Shown here piece after piece: positions 37,204-48,000 of a stretch of 64,000 nt of DNA. Made by a program: the position numbers and the translations under genes. Numbering within the stretch: position 1 is the stretch's first letter; each line of letters opens with the position of its first letter. The stretch comes from Aestuariibacter salexigens DSM 15300 (GTDB lineage Bacteria > Pseudomonadota > Gammaproteobacteria > Enterobacterales > Alteromonadaceae), in the NCBI RefSeq assembly GCF_000429145.1, contig NZ_AUBH01000001.1, positions 310,001-374,000 on the forward strand, read 5' to 3'. The notes below the pieces were generated by a model. The model was given only the letters and a program-made list of their open reading frames with translations, was not told where the DNA came from and made no database searches.

Positions 37204-40200
37204 TTGATAAACACGCTGCGTTGTCTTTTTCCCTTTTCGCTGCTGGTTACGCTGGCAGCGTTGCCTCTGCTGTCATTATCTGCGGTACAAAGCAACCCTT
37301 CTGCAGCACTTGCCAACACGTTTATTCAATTTGACATTAAAGTCGTCACGCCTCCACAAGACCCAAGTGCAAAGTGGTTCTTTAAACTTGAAGCCAATCA
37401 GCAAGAACAATCTATGGAATTGCTGCTGGATGACGCGTTGTCTGCCGGAGGGGAGCCATCGGTAGGAGAATGGCGCCGTTATCGATTCGATCTGCTTACA
37501 TTGTCGCGCTTCTTTGCCGGAATTGATTTAAACGCCATTGATAAGGTACTGATTTTTCCTAGCTGGCAAGCGGGCAAGGGCGCGGTATACCGTATTGATA
37601 ACGTTTTTATTGATCATCAGCAAAAAGGCCGATTGTTAACTCTGTTTGACGATGAACTAAACCCGTATTGGCCCGCCTGGAGCTGTTGTACTGAGATAGC
37701 CCCGCGGATTGTTCAGGATAGCGATGCCAATCATCAGTCTGTAGTAGAGTTCAACATTGATACCGATGGTGGCAACGTGCTTGGGTTTAATACCCTGATT
37801 GCCCGCTCACCTTCCCCGTTTGATATCAGCGATGCGTTAGATAATGAGCTCCGTATTGAGCAAAAAAATAAGCTTGTTGTGGCAGAAAATGACCAAAACG
37901 CGCTGTACTTCAGCAAACTTCAATCAGAAGCAATTAGTTCAGTTGGCACCATATATGCGGTCATTGAAGATCAGCGCGGATTCATGTGGTTTGGTGGCTC
38001 CGATGGTCTGGCTCGTTACGATGGTTATGGTCTGCGCATATACAAACATAATAACGCAGATACGAAAACGCTGAGTAATAACAGTATCTGGGACTTACTG
38101 ATAGACCAGCAGGGGCTGCTGTGGATTGCCACCGATTATGGGCTGAATCGTTTCGATTATAAGACCCAGACCTTTACGCATTTTTTACATGATCCCGAAG
38201 ACCAGAACAGCATCAGCAGCAATATTGTAAAAGCGATAGTAGAAGACGATAAAGGTAACATCTGGGCCGGTACGTACGGTGGCGGGCTCAACCGCTTTAA
38301 CGTCGATACTCAGACGTTTTCCCGCTACCGATATGATAGTGAAAAGCCTGACAGTCTGAGCAATGACACCATCAACGCATTGGCACAGGATCATTTGGGC
38401 AACATCTGGATTGGTACAGACCATGGACTGAATTTGTACCAGCCTGAGCAGGATAGTTTTGTAACGTACTACCACTATTGGGGCGATGAGACGAGCCTTG
38501 AGAGTAATCGAATCAGAGTGATCAGGGAAGACAAGCAGCAACGTTTATGGGTAGGTACATTCAGTGGTCTGAATTTGCTTGACCGAGAGACGGGGCGGGT
38601 ACGGAGAGTACAATTTTCTGGCCTCGAAAACGTTGATATTCTTGACATTGACTTCTCTGAAGAAGGGGATCTCTGGCTGGCAACGGGAGAAGCTTTGATT
38701 GTGCTTGACCCTGAACAACAGACGTACACGACATACAGCAACAACCCCTTTCAACAGAGCAGTTTTGAAGGAGAGTTCCCCTCCAGTATCTATCGGGATG
38801 AGAATAATGACTGGTGGTTAGGTGCGTTTCCCGATGGCATAAACTATGTCGATCACAGAAAAAATCTGTTCACGTCTTATCAAACCAATCCTCAGCAGGA
38901 GAATAGCCTGTCTCACAACTCCGTGCTGACTATCAATGAAGATAAGCAAGGTAAATTGTGGATTGGAACGGACGGCGGTGGCTTAAATGTATTTGACAGG
39001 CAATCCGGCCAGTTTCGTCATTACCTGGCACAGCCAAATAATCCCCAGTCACTATCAGGTAATGCCGTGCTGTCAGCCACCTTCGACCGAACGAATAAGT
39101 TATGGATTGGTGCATGGCAGGCACCTATCAGTATTCTAGACCCACAACGTGACGCCATCACGCGACTTGTCTCTGGCAATCAGGGACAAACCTCGTTCAA
39201 CGATCTTATTGTCTGGAGCGCTTTCAGAGATAGCCGCGATAACCTGTGGTTAGGCACAATAGGTGATGGCGTATTGAAATATGATCCGCGTTCAGACACG
39301 TTTTCAAACTACATGCCTGAGCCAAATCAGCCAGATAGCTTCCCCTCGCAATTTGTCTGGTCGATTTTTGAAGATCGGGATGGGGCGCTTTGGTTTGGCA
39401 GCAGTGATGGGCTGGTAAAGATGGGCGCACAGGAAGGAGAGTTCATTCATTACTTTTATCAGCAGGATAAAATCGGCAGTCTGAATAATAATATCGTGTT
39501 GCATATCAATCAGGATGAGCAGGGTACGATGTGGATCGCGACGCGTGGTGGAGGCCTAAATCGCTTCGATCCTGAAACACAAACATTTACCGCGTTTGAT
39601 ACTGAAGACGGTTTACCAGATGATGTGGTGACTGCGATATTGAATGATAATCGTGGATTTTTATGGCTCAGCACCTTTAACGGGTTGTGTCGATTCGACC
39701 CAAATACAAATAACTGTATTAACTTTTCTGACGTGGCGGGCTTATCAAGTAATAAGTACAACATTGGCGCGGCCCGCAAACTCAGCACGGGCGAACTTGC
39801 ATTTGGTAGCGTTGGCGGTCTGGTCATCTTTAATCCTGCAGACATCGTCAGCAGCAATGATGTGCCTCCTATCGTCATGACCGACTTTCAGATTGCCAAT
39901 CAGTCGGCAATTGTCGGTGCGCAAAACTCACCGTTGACTGCTGATATATCGGTAACCGAACGGATCACGCTGACCCATCAACAATCGATGTTTTCCATCG
40001 AGTTTTCAGCCCTGGATTACCATAACCCTGAGAAAAATCAGTATGCCTACAAGCTGCAAGGGTATGATAAAAACTGGAACGACATTGGTTATCGACGTCG
40101 AGCGACCTATACCAATCTGGACCCGGGTACTTATGTCTTCAATGTAAAAGGGGCAAATAGCGAAGGCGTATGGAACGAGCAGGGCGCGTCGGTCACGGTA

Positions 40201-41529
40201 ACCGTGCTACCGCCGCCATGGCGAAGCTGGTGGGCATATACGCTGTACCTATTGGTATTGTTAAGTATCGTTGCCACTATCGTGAGTTTGCAGCTTAGAA
40301 AACTGGCCGAGCGTAAGCAGTTAAAGCTAGCACTTTGGGCCAGCGGCGACGAATTATGGACCATCGATCTGCAAAAGCGCAAAGTCATGAGACAAAACCC
40401 ATTCGACTATTTGCAGAGGGACGTCAATGATTCCTGGTTGTTCTCAGATACTGAACGCGCAGATATTCACCCAGACGACCTGACATTAATGCGCCAGACG
40501 GTTTCTGAAAAGCTGGCTAAAGGGCAAAAGCAATTTGAATACTTGTATCGGGCCAGAATGAACAATGGTGAGTGGGTGTGGCTTCAGGATCGTGGCAAAG
40601 TCGTATCGCGCAATGCTAAGGGGCAACCGATCCAGTTAAGTGGCACGACTAAAAATATCCATCAGCTCAAAGCCACCGAAGCAGAATTAAAAGCGCTCAA
40701 TAGAACACTCGAAGATAGGGTTGCAGAGCGCACAGAAGCGCTGAGAGAGAGTAACGAGTACTTGCAGAGTATGCAGGCACAGTTAGTCGAATCGGAAAAA
40801 ATGGCATCACTGGGTACTGTCGTGGTAGGTGTATCACATGAATTAAATACGCCGGTGGGTAATGCCGTGACCGCGCTGTCTACCCTAAAGCATGAACTGG
40901 GCGATCTGTTTACCCACGCAGAGCAAGGTTCGTTGACAAAAACCCTATTCAGCCAGTTTAAAGATAAAGCAGGCATGTCGCTGCAGCTTGCTCAGTCAAG
41001 TCTTCGAAAAGTGATTGATATTATTCAAAGTTTTAGGAAAATCTCCGCAGATCAGTCGGCCAGTGAGTTTAAACGCGTACAGTTAAACCCACTGTTAAAC
41101 ACAATCAAAAATGACGTGTGCGCACGTTTTGCCAATATCAGCACTGATAATATTTCCATTGCCTGCACGGAAAATATTGAACTGACGACGTACACCGACA
41201 CGCTGACATCGGTCATAACACAGCTTATTGAAAATGCGAGTAAACACGCGGGTGAGAAGGTTATTATCCATATCGGTGTATCAGAGCAGCAGCAAGACAT
41301 TTACATAACGGTATCTGACAACGGTGTCGGTATGTCTGAAGATGTGCTGGCGAAAGTTTTTGAACCATTTTATACCACCGACCGTGGCAGTAACCTCGGG
41401 CTGGGTATGTATGTTGTCTATAACGAAGTCAACCATTTATTAAAGGGTTCAATACGTTGCGAAAGCGCTGAAAATCAGGGCACAACCTTCACCGTTATTC
41501 TACCTAAGACTATCCATGACGCTGTTTAG
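37204..41529 (+). CDS. Propeller-type sensor histidine kinase with N-terminal beta-sandwich domain
   Basis: A 1441-residue sensor. Order: signal peptide (1-28); a beta-sandwich domain (about 30-205) resembling galactose-binding-like modules of polysaccharide-active enzymes; about 14 Reg_prop repeats (about 240-900, such as GNIWIGTDHGLNLY); a Y_Y_Y domain (about 925-1005); one membrane segment (about 1010-1030); a PAS domain (1045-1155); coiled coil; kinase core with His1212 in GVSHELNTP; ATP-binding domain with DNGVGMSE. No receiver or DNA-binding domain follows, unlike many hybrid systems. The TTG start is supported by AGAGGTGA 9 bp upstream. It overlaps the OprB-like porin gene by 14 bp, so a carbohydrate signal is plausible. 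Confidence 0.85.
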   Translation: MINTLRCLFPFSLLVTLAALPLLSLSAVQSNPSAALANTFIQFDIKVVTPPQDPSAKWFFKLEANQQEQSMELLLDDALSAGGEPSVGEWRRYRFDLLTLSRFFAGIDLNAIDKVLIFPSWQAGKGAVYRIDNVFIDHQQKGRLLTLFDDELNPYWPAWSCCTEIAPRIVQDSDANHQSVVEFNIDTDGGNVLGFNTLIARSPSPFDISDALDNELRIEQKNKLVVAENDQNALYFSKLQSEAISSVGTIYAVIEDQRGFMWFGGSDGLARYDGYGLRIYKHNNADTKTLSNNSIWDLLIDQQGLLWIATDYGLNRFDYKTQTFTHFLHDPEDQNSISSNIVKAIVEDDKGNIWAGTYGGGLNRFNVDTQTFSRYRYDSEKPDSLSNDTINALAQDHLGNIWIGTDHGLNLYQPEQDSFVTYYHYWGDETSLESNRIRVIREDKQQRLWVGTFSGLNLLDRETGRVRRVQFSGLENVDILDIDFSEEGDLWLATGEALIVLDPEQQTYTTYSNNPFQQSSFEGEFPSSIYRDENNDWWLGAFPDGINYVDHRKNLFTSYQTNPQQENSLSHNSVLTINEDKQGKLWIGTDGGGLNVFDRQSGQFRHYLAQPNNPQSLSGNAVLSATFDRTNKLWIGAWQAPISILDPQRDAITRLVSGNQGQTSFNDLIVWSAFRDSRDNLWLGTIGDGVLKYDPRSDTFSNYMPEPNQPDSFPSQFVWSIFEDRDGALWFGSSDGLVKMGAQEGEFIHYFYQQDKIGSLNNNIVLHINQDEQGTMWIATRGGGLNRFDPETQTFTAFDTEDGLPDDVVTAILNDNRGFLWLSTFNGLCRFDPNTNNCINFSDVAGLSSNKYNIGAARKLSTGELAFGSVGGLVIFNPADIVSSNDVPPIVMTDFQIANQSAIVGAQNSPLTADISVTERITLTHQQSMFSIEFSALDYHNPEKNQYAYKLQGYDKNWNDIGYRRRATYTNLDPGTYVFNVKGANSEGVWNEQGASVTVTVLPPPWRSWWAYTLYLLVLLSIVATIVSLQLRKLAERKQLKLALWASGDELWTIDLQKRKVMRQNPFDYLQRDVNDSWLFSDTERADIHPDDLTLMRQTVSEKLAKGQKQFEYLYRARMNNGEWVWLQDRGKVVSRNAKGQPIQLSGTTKNIHQLKATEAELKALNRTLEDRVAERTEALRESNEYLQSMQAQLVESEKMASLGTVVVGVSHELNTPVGNAVTALSTLKHELGDLFTHAEQGSLTKTLFSQFKDKAGMSLQLAQSSLRKVIDIIQSFRKISADQSASEFKRVQLNPLLNTIKNDVCARFANISTDNISIACTENIELTTYTDTLTSVITQLIENASKHAGEKVIIHIGVSEQQQDIYITVSDNGVGMSEDVLAKVFEPFYTTDRGSNLGLGMYVVYNEVNHLLKGSIRCESAENQGTTFTVILPKTIHDAV

Positions 41530-42577
41530 AAACAGTAAGTTTGCTACTGCTACAGGATTATTTTTGATCACCCTTGGGGTTGCCAATGACAGTCAGGCAA
41601 ACGACGTCACTGTTGACCTGATTAACGACAGCAGTGTGCTGTTGTCTGGAGAAAACAAGGGCAATGGTGCGACTAGATCCTTGGCATCAGTCACTTACGC
41701 TGTGGAATACGAGTCGTGGCGTTTTGTAGCCAATGCGCAGGCGCTGCGTGGAGAAAATGGCAGTGAAGAAAGCGGCGATTTGCAGGCCTATTCGAATATT
41801 GACGAAACCGCATTCAGCAAACTGTATGAAATATATCTGCAAAAAGATGTGAATAATGGTCTGACGCTCAAATTTGGGCAGATGGATGCCAATAATGATT
41901 TTGCCTTCAGCGACAATGCAGGGGAATTCATAAACTCTTCCATGGGCTTTAGTCCAACCATCACCTTTATGCCCACTTATCCATTACCTACTTTGGGCGC
42001 CGCTGCATTTATCAACATTAATCCGGCAAATAGCCTCAGTGCCGCTGTGTTTTCTGATCCCGACAATCAATTTAATGAACGTTTTTTCATTTCTGAATGG
42101 CGCAGTGAATTTTCGACTTTTGTGACGAAGTTAGGCATGTGGTATCAGACAGGAGAGATTCCTACGCTAAACAATCTGCGTGTTAAAGAGGGGACTTCGG
42201 GTGGCTATCTGCTAGCGGAAGGGGGCATTGATAGCTCGCTGTTTGCAAGTCAGGGAAGTAGCTGGTTTGTGCAACTTGGTACAGCGGATGATGAGGTAGC
42301 GGAAATAGTTTGGCACGCTGGTGCGGGTGTGGTGTGGAATGCACCTTTTCAACGTGCATCTGATATGACGGGGATAGGAATTTCACATATTGAAACGAGC
42401 TCATTGGCGCACGCTGAGTTGGCTGAGAGCGAGACCGCATTCGAACTGTTTTATCGTTTTCAGATTAATGACATGCTGGCAATAAAACCGGATTTACAAC
42501 TGATCCTCAGCCCTGCTGCAGCGCCAGATCGCAGTAATGCAGTCGTGTTTACTCTGCGAACAGAAATCAGTCTATAA
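41516..42577 (+). CDS. OprB-like carbohydrate-selective porin
   Basis: A 353-residue outer-membrane protein with a signal peptide (cleavage near SQAND) and alternating polar/apolar strands to the end; the terminal strand ends in a leucine. The stretch LTLKFGQMDANNDFAFSDNAGEFINSSMG, seen here in parts, and the WYQTGEIP region are typical of OprB-type sugar porins. Its ATG lies inside the end of the sensor kinase gene, so the two are made together. Sugar preference cannot be told. Confidence 0.8.
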   Translation: MTLFRNSKFATATGLFLITLGVANDSQANDVTVDLINDSSVLLSGENKGNGATRSLASVTYAVEYESWRFVANAQALRGENGSEESGDLQAYSNIDETAFSKLYEIYLQKDVNNGLTLKFGQMDANNDFAFSDNAGEFINSSMGFSPTITFMPTYPLPTLGAAAFININPANSLSAAVFSDPDNQFNERFFISEWRSEFSTFVTKLGMWYQTGEIPTLNNLRVKEGTSGGYLLAEGGIDSSLFASQGSSWFVQLGTADDEVAEIVWHAGAGVVWNAPFQRASDMTGIGISHIETSSLAHAELAESETAFELFYRFQINDMLAIKPDLQLILSPAAAPDRSNAVVFTLRTEISL

Positions 42578-42599
42578 GCTTCATTTTTGCTGAAAAAGA

Positions 42600-44804
42600 C
42601 TATCCCGTGACACGCTCTATCTCGGCTTGCATGGAGCTGAGTGTGCAGGGCTTTGGCAAGCTGCCGTCAAACGTCAATGCTTGATCAGTCTGTTCCTGTA
42701 ATTTACCGGTATAACCACTGGTCACAATTACTTTGACAGTGGGGTCAAGCTGCTTCACCCGTTTCAGCACTTCCAGGCCACCACCGCTGCCGGGCATAGT
42801 GAGATCGGTAATAACACAGAGAACGGGGTCGTCAGGAATATGTTGTTGTTCAAATAGTCGTAATGCTTCATCAACAGTTTCGGCAATGGTGCACTCATAA
42901 CCGAGCGCCTCAAGCATAGCCTGCGTAGATTCCAGCACATCTACCATATCATCTACTACCAAAATTTTTCCTGTATGCTGGGAGACAGGTTTTGTGTCTT
43001 TCTCGTTAGGTTGCTGTTTATCCGTTGCAGGCAGGCGGATAGTGAATTGGCAGCCTTTGCCTAATTGCGAGTGTACATGAATATCGCCCTGATGCTGTTT
43101 AATGATGGAGTGGCAGATAGACAATCCTAAGCCATGGCCATCTTCTTTAGTGGTGAAGTAGGGGTCAAATATTTTGCTTAACGCGTCTTCCGGAATGCCC
43201 GGGCCATTGTCTGCTATCACCAGGTCAACAAATTCCTGCAGCTGGTCTGGTGCATCATCCGAATAGCCGGTGATATTGCGTGCGGTAATGGTTAACTGTC
43301 CTGAATCGGCTTTTATTGCCTGAATGGCATTAATGACAATGTTCTGAATAACCTGACCAATTTGAAGTGGGTCGATCTCGACATTATGAAGGTTTTTTTC
43401 AAAATCATAGTTTACGGTCAGATTTGCACCGTGAAGCGAAAACTCAACGGTTTGTATGACCAGCTCTTCAATTGAAGCGCTCTCACGAAGTGGCGAGCCG
43501 CCCTTGGCAAAGGTCAGTAATTGCTTGGTCAGGCCTGAGGCGCGTTCCACCGCTTGGGTAAGCTCTTTTCCGATCTTTTTGACAAATTTCGCATCAAATT
43601 CTTTGTGTAACAGTAACTCTGCGCGAGCACTGATGCTGGCGAGCTGGTTATTGAAATCATGCGCAATTCCGCCAGCCAACGCACCTAATGACTCCAGATT
43701 GTTAAGCTTACGCGCCTCCTCACGAAGCCGGGTCGGCTCTGTCACATCCATTGCCACGCCGAGTAGACGGTTATCACTGATGCTGGCGAAGGTTAGTACA
43801 TAGTGTGTTGCATTATCCTTAATGATGCGAAAGTGACTTTTAAAGCCCTGCTGATTTTGTATTGCTTTGTTGAGCTGTCTCTCTACTCTTTTAATGTCAC
43901 TGGGATGGACACAAGCAGCCCAGTCATTATAGGTAATGTTGCCCTTAGATAACCCATAGATTCGATGCATATGGTCGTCCCACAGGAAAGCGTTCTCGTT
44001 AAATAGCCATTCCCATACACCGATGCCAGCGGCGTTCTGAGCCATTGTGAGACGCTCAAAAAGCTGGTCACGTTCAACTTGTGTTGCAGCCAGCTCCGTA
44101 ATGTCCTGAAAGGTACCTACCAGTTGGAACACTTTGCCGTCTTTATTTTTGCGTGGCTGGCAGCGGGCGACAGCCACCCGATTTGCACCATTTTCTGCTT
44201 TTAACGTTAGTTCAAGCTCATACGGAATACCTTTCTCAGCCGCCCGCGCCACTGCAGGTTCAAGCCTTTGCCATGATTCTTCTGTAAACAAAGCGCGATG
44301 CGTGTCGTAAGGGGGAGCGAGGTCGGACACCGGCAGGTCAAAAATACGAAACAACTCTGGCGACCACCACACTTCATTTTTCACCAAGTCAAAGCGCCAG
44401 GTACCGGTTTTATTGATTTTTTGTGTTTCCCGCAGCGCTTCCAGTGACATTTCACGCTCGGATACGTCAATAACGGTGACCAGTACATATTCATCTTGCT
44501 GGTAGTCGAGTAGCACTTCGACCTGTAGAAGGCTGCCGTCTTTACAACGCGCAGACAGTACCCGTCCGCGTCCCATTGCAATCATCGTAGGGTCTTTGTA
44601 ATAGCTTTGGCGCAGTTTAATGTGTTTGTTGCGAGAGGCTTCTGGTAACAGCGTTTCTATTTGCTGACCTTTTAACTCATGGGGCTCATAGCCCAACATG
44701 GCAGAAAGGTGGGTATTTATCCGATCGATAGTGCCGTTTTTGTGTACGATCGCAAGACCGAATGGGACGCGCTCCAGAAAATGGTCAAGGTGCTCACTCA
44801 TCAA
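42600..44804 (-). CDS. PAS-type hybrid histidine kinase with receiver
   Basis: A 734-residue soluble hybrid kinase: three PAS domains (about 1-115, 130-240 and 250-357), a phospho-acceptor His382 in GGIAHDFNNQL, an ATP-binding domain (DNGPGIPEDAL and DGHGLGLSICHSI) and a C-terminal receiver with acceptor Asp in ITDLTMPG and a PKP lysine motif. No membrane segment or output domain is present. It is convergent with the porin gene, 22 bp apart, and divergent from the RND operon. Whether it belongs to the same circuit as the propeller kinase is unknown. Confidence 0.92.
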   Translation of the reverse strand: MMSEHLDHFLERVPFGLAIVHKNGTIDRINTHLSAMLGYEPHELKGQQIETLLPEASRNKHIKLRQSYYKDPTMIAMGRGRVLSARCKDGSLLQVEVLLDYQQDEYVLVTVIDVSEREMSLEALRETQKINKTGTWRFDLVKNEVWWSPELFRIFDLPVSDLAPPYDTHRALFTEESWQRLEPAVARAAEKGIPYELELTLKAENGANRVAVARCQPRKNKDGKVFQLVGTFQDITELAATQVERDQLFERLTMAQNAAGIGVWEWLFNENAFLWDDHMHRIYGLSKGNITYNDWAACVHPSDIKRVERQLNKAIQNQQGFKSHFRIIKDNATHYVLTFASISDNRLLGVAMDVTEPTRLREEARKLNNLESLGALAGGIAHDFNNQLASISARAELLLHKEFDAKFVKKIGKELTQAVERASGLTKQLLTFAKGGSPLRESASIEELVIQTVEFSLHGANLTVNYDFEKNLHNVEIDPLQIGQVIQNIVINAIQAIKADSGQLTITARNITGYSDDAPDQLQEFVDLVIADNGPGIPEDALSKIFDPYFTTKEDGHGLGLSICHSIIKQHQGDIHVHSQLGKGCQFTIRLPATDKQQPNEKDTKPVSQHTGKILVVDDMVDVLESTQAMLEALGYECTIAETVDEALRLFEQQHIPDDPVLCVITDLTMPGSGGGLEVLKRVKQLDPTVKVIVTSGYTGKLQEQTDQALTFDGSLPKPCTLSSMQAEIERVTG

Positions 44805-44939
44805 AACGTCTTAGATAGGGTCATTCCGTTTCATCTTTTGCAACTGTAGAACCTCATGCACAAAGATGCCAGTCGTCTTCACTTTCGTCGGCATTTTTCG
44901 ATGGTTGGCCGTGGCACGTTTTTACACTTTGACACATTT

Positions 44940-44962
44940 CAGTTAACCGTCGCAGTTAATCG
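44940..44962. promoter_or_regulatory. Candidate operator upstream of the RND operon
   Basis: A direct repeat CAGTTAACCG (44940-44949) and CAGTTAATCG (44953-44962) that also forms the inverted repeat TTAAC-N7-GTTAA (44943-44959). It lies about 85 bp before the RND start and could be a regulator site. A -10-like TATAGT follows at 45004-45009. No regulator gene of the TetR or MarR type is adjacent. Confidence 0.4.
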
Positions 44963-45047
44963 ACAGCATAGGGATTTAAACTTTTTACTGTCTCTAATCG
45001 ACCTATAGTGCATCTATCTTTTTTGCCATGCCTGTATCGGAAAAATC

Positions 45048-48000
45048 ATGGACATTACTAAAGCGGCGATAAAAAACGCAACCGGAGTTGGGATTGCGGT
45101 CTGCATCATAGCCTTTTTGGGCATCATCAGTCTGATGGAGCTACCCGTTCAACTGTTTCCAGACATTGAAAGGCCCAGAATTTCTGTCCAGACATTCTGG
45201 CGCGCCGCCTCTCCTCAGGAAATTGAGTCGGAAATACTCGAACCTCAGGAGGAGGTCTTACAGGGACTGCCGGGATTAGAGAATATGAGCGCCTGGGCCA
45301 ATCAGGGCAATGCCTGGATTAATCTCGAGTTCGGTTTGGAAACGGACATGCAAAAAACGTTGATTGAAGTGATCAGCCGTATGAACCGGATCCCACCACT
45401 GCCTCGTGATGCGTTATCTCCCAATATCATGCTAGGCGGGTGGGGCGGTGGTACCCCAGCGCTGACCTATTTCTTTTTACAGAAATTGCCGGGTAACACC
45501 AACGACATTGCCAGCTATGTCACGTTTTTTGAAGATGCCGTCAGACCACAATTAGAGTCAATTCCCGGCGTATCTCGGGTACGGATGGAAAGTGGCATCG
45601 GCGGAGCTGAAGAGTTTCAGATTGTCTTCGATCCCTACCGAGCGGCTGAGTTTGGTGTTGATCTGACCAATATCTCACGGTTATTGGGCAGCGCGAATAA
45701 CGTCTCCGGTGGCTTTGTAGATGTTGGCCGGCGTAAATATACCATGCGTTTTGAAGGCAAATACGCTCCTCAGGACATGAAGGAAATGATCCTCGAATGG
45801 CGCGATGGCAGTCCTATCAAACTGGGTGACATCGCAGATATTCGTATTCAGCGGGCAGATGGCGCGAACTTTAGCGTGCAAAACGGCAATCGTGCGATAT
45901 CAATCCGTATCGATAGGGAGAGCAATGCGAACGTGCTTGCCACGCTAGAGGCCGTCAAGGAGCGGGTGGCAACCCTCAATGATACATTGCTAAGTGACGA
46001 GCAATTGACCATGGCGCAGTCTTTCGATGCGTCGGTGTTTATCTACCGTGCTATTAACCTGGTCAGTAGCAACCTGATTGTTGGGGTATTACTGGCGGTG
46101 GGCATTTTATGGTGGTTTATGCGCCAGATGCGCGCCACCCTGATTGTCGCGTTGGCCATACCTATTTCATTGCTCAGCACGTTTATCGTATTACAAATAA
46201 CCGGTCGTTCACTGAATGTGATTTCATTGGCCGGACTCGCGTTCGCCGTCGGCATGGTACTGGATGCGGCCATTGTGGTGCTGGAAAATATTGTCAGACT
46301 TAAACGCCAGCACAGTGATGTTCAGCAAAGCGCCTATGAAGGCACCAAACAGGTGTTTGGTGCACTGCTAGCGTCAACGGCAACTACAGTGGCGATATTT
46401 ATTCCGGTCATTTTCTTACGGGATGTGGAAGGTCAGCTATTTGCTGATTTAGCACTGACTATTGCGATTGCAGTACTGATAAGCTTCGTTGTTGCCGTGA
46501 CTATATTACCTGTCGTTGCCAGCCGCTGGCTGCCGGGTTCCCTGCCGGTCGACCGTCTGCAAGGCGTGTGGAGTGGCATCGCAGGTGCGGTAATGTCACT
46601 GACATCCACACGAAGAAAGATGTGGGTAACCGCATCGGTATTAATGGTTGTGCCGCTCACCGCGACGTATCTGCTCATGCCCAAATTAGATTATTTGCCG
46701 CCAGTAAAACGAGACGCTGTTGATGCCTTCTTCAATTTTCCGGCCGGCGCATCTGATGATTTCATTGCTGAAGAAGTGCTGCAAAAGGTTGTTGAACGCC
46801 TGCAGCCTTATATGGATGGTGACGCGCAGCCGGCGCTCAAAAATTACTACATTATCTCGTGGCCGAACGGCGGCACGCTGGGCGTCAGGGTTCAAGACCA
46901 AAGTCGTGTTAAAGAGCTGGAAGAGATTGTTCGAAACGAGATATTGAAAGATTTACCGGATACTCAGGCGTTTGCCATGCAGGGCAATCTGTTCGGCGGG
47001 TTTGGCAATGGCCGCAGCATTGACGTGCGACTACAAGCAACCGATCAGGAGATGCTGACATCGGCTGCAATGGCTGGACTGGACCTGCTACGAGAGGCTT
47101 TCCCTGGTGCAAACGTGCGAGCCAATCCGCAGCTAGAACAGAGTGAACCAGAGCTGCGCTTCTATCCCAATGATTCGCGCATTATGGAGGTCGGCTATGA
47201 CCGCACGCGTATGGCCAACTTGGTGCGCGCGATGGGTGATGGCATGTACGTTGGCGAGTACTTCGACGGTATTAAACGGATGAATATTATTTTCCGCTCC
47301 GAACCGTGGCAGACCCCGGAAGATTTATCGATGACGCCTATCATGACTCCGAGCGGAGAAATGGTACAGCTGGGCGATCTGGTTGAAATGGAGCGTGCCG
47401 TTGGACCAAGCCAAATTCAGCGCATTGATCGTCGCCGCACTCTGACACTGTCTGTTAACCCTCCAGATGGCATGTCTCTTGAAGAGGCCATGACTATCAT
47501 CAAACAGGATGTTGAGCCTAAAATCATGGCGCTGATGCCAACCGATGGCGCAATCAACTATGGCGGCAGTGCTGATAGCTTAAACAAAATTGTCAGCACG
47601 ATGAGTCAGAACTTTATATTTGCAATGGCATTACTGTTCGTTCTGATGGCCGGGCTGTTCCGTTCGTTGGCAGATTCGCTGATGGTAGTGTTGAGTATTC
47701 CTCTGGCTACAGTGGGTGGTGTTATCGCCATCAGAGTATTGAATCTGGTGACTTTCCAGCCACTCGATCTGCTAACCATGATTGGTTTTATTATTCTTCT
47801 TGGACTGGTGGTGAATAATGCAATCTTACTGGTTCATCAGACCCGGAACGGGGAGCGCGATGGACTATCTCGTCGCGAAGCTGTGCATCAGGCGTTGCTT
47901 TTAAGGCTGCGGCCCATCTTTATGAGTACCTTGACGTCACTGTTTGGTATGTTGCCATTGTTGTTGATGCCCGGTGCAGGCAGCGTGATCTATCGTGGGC

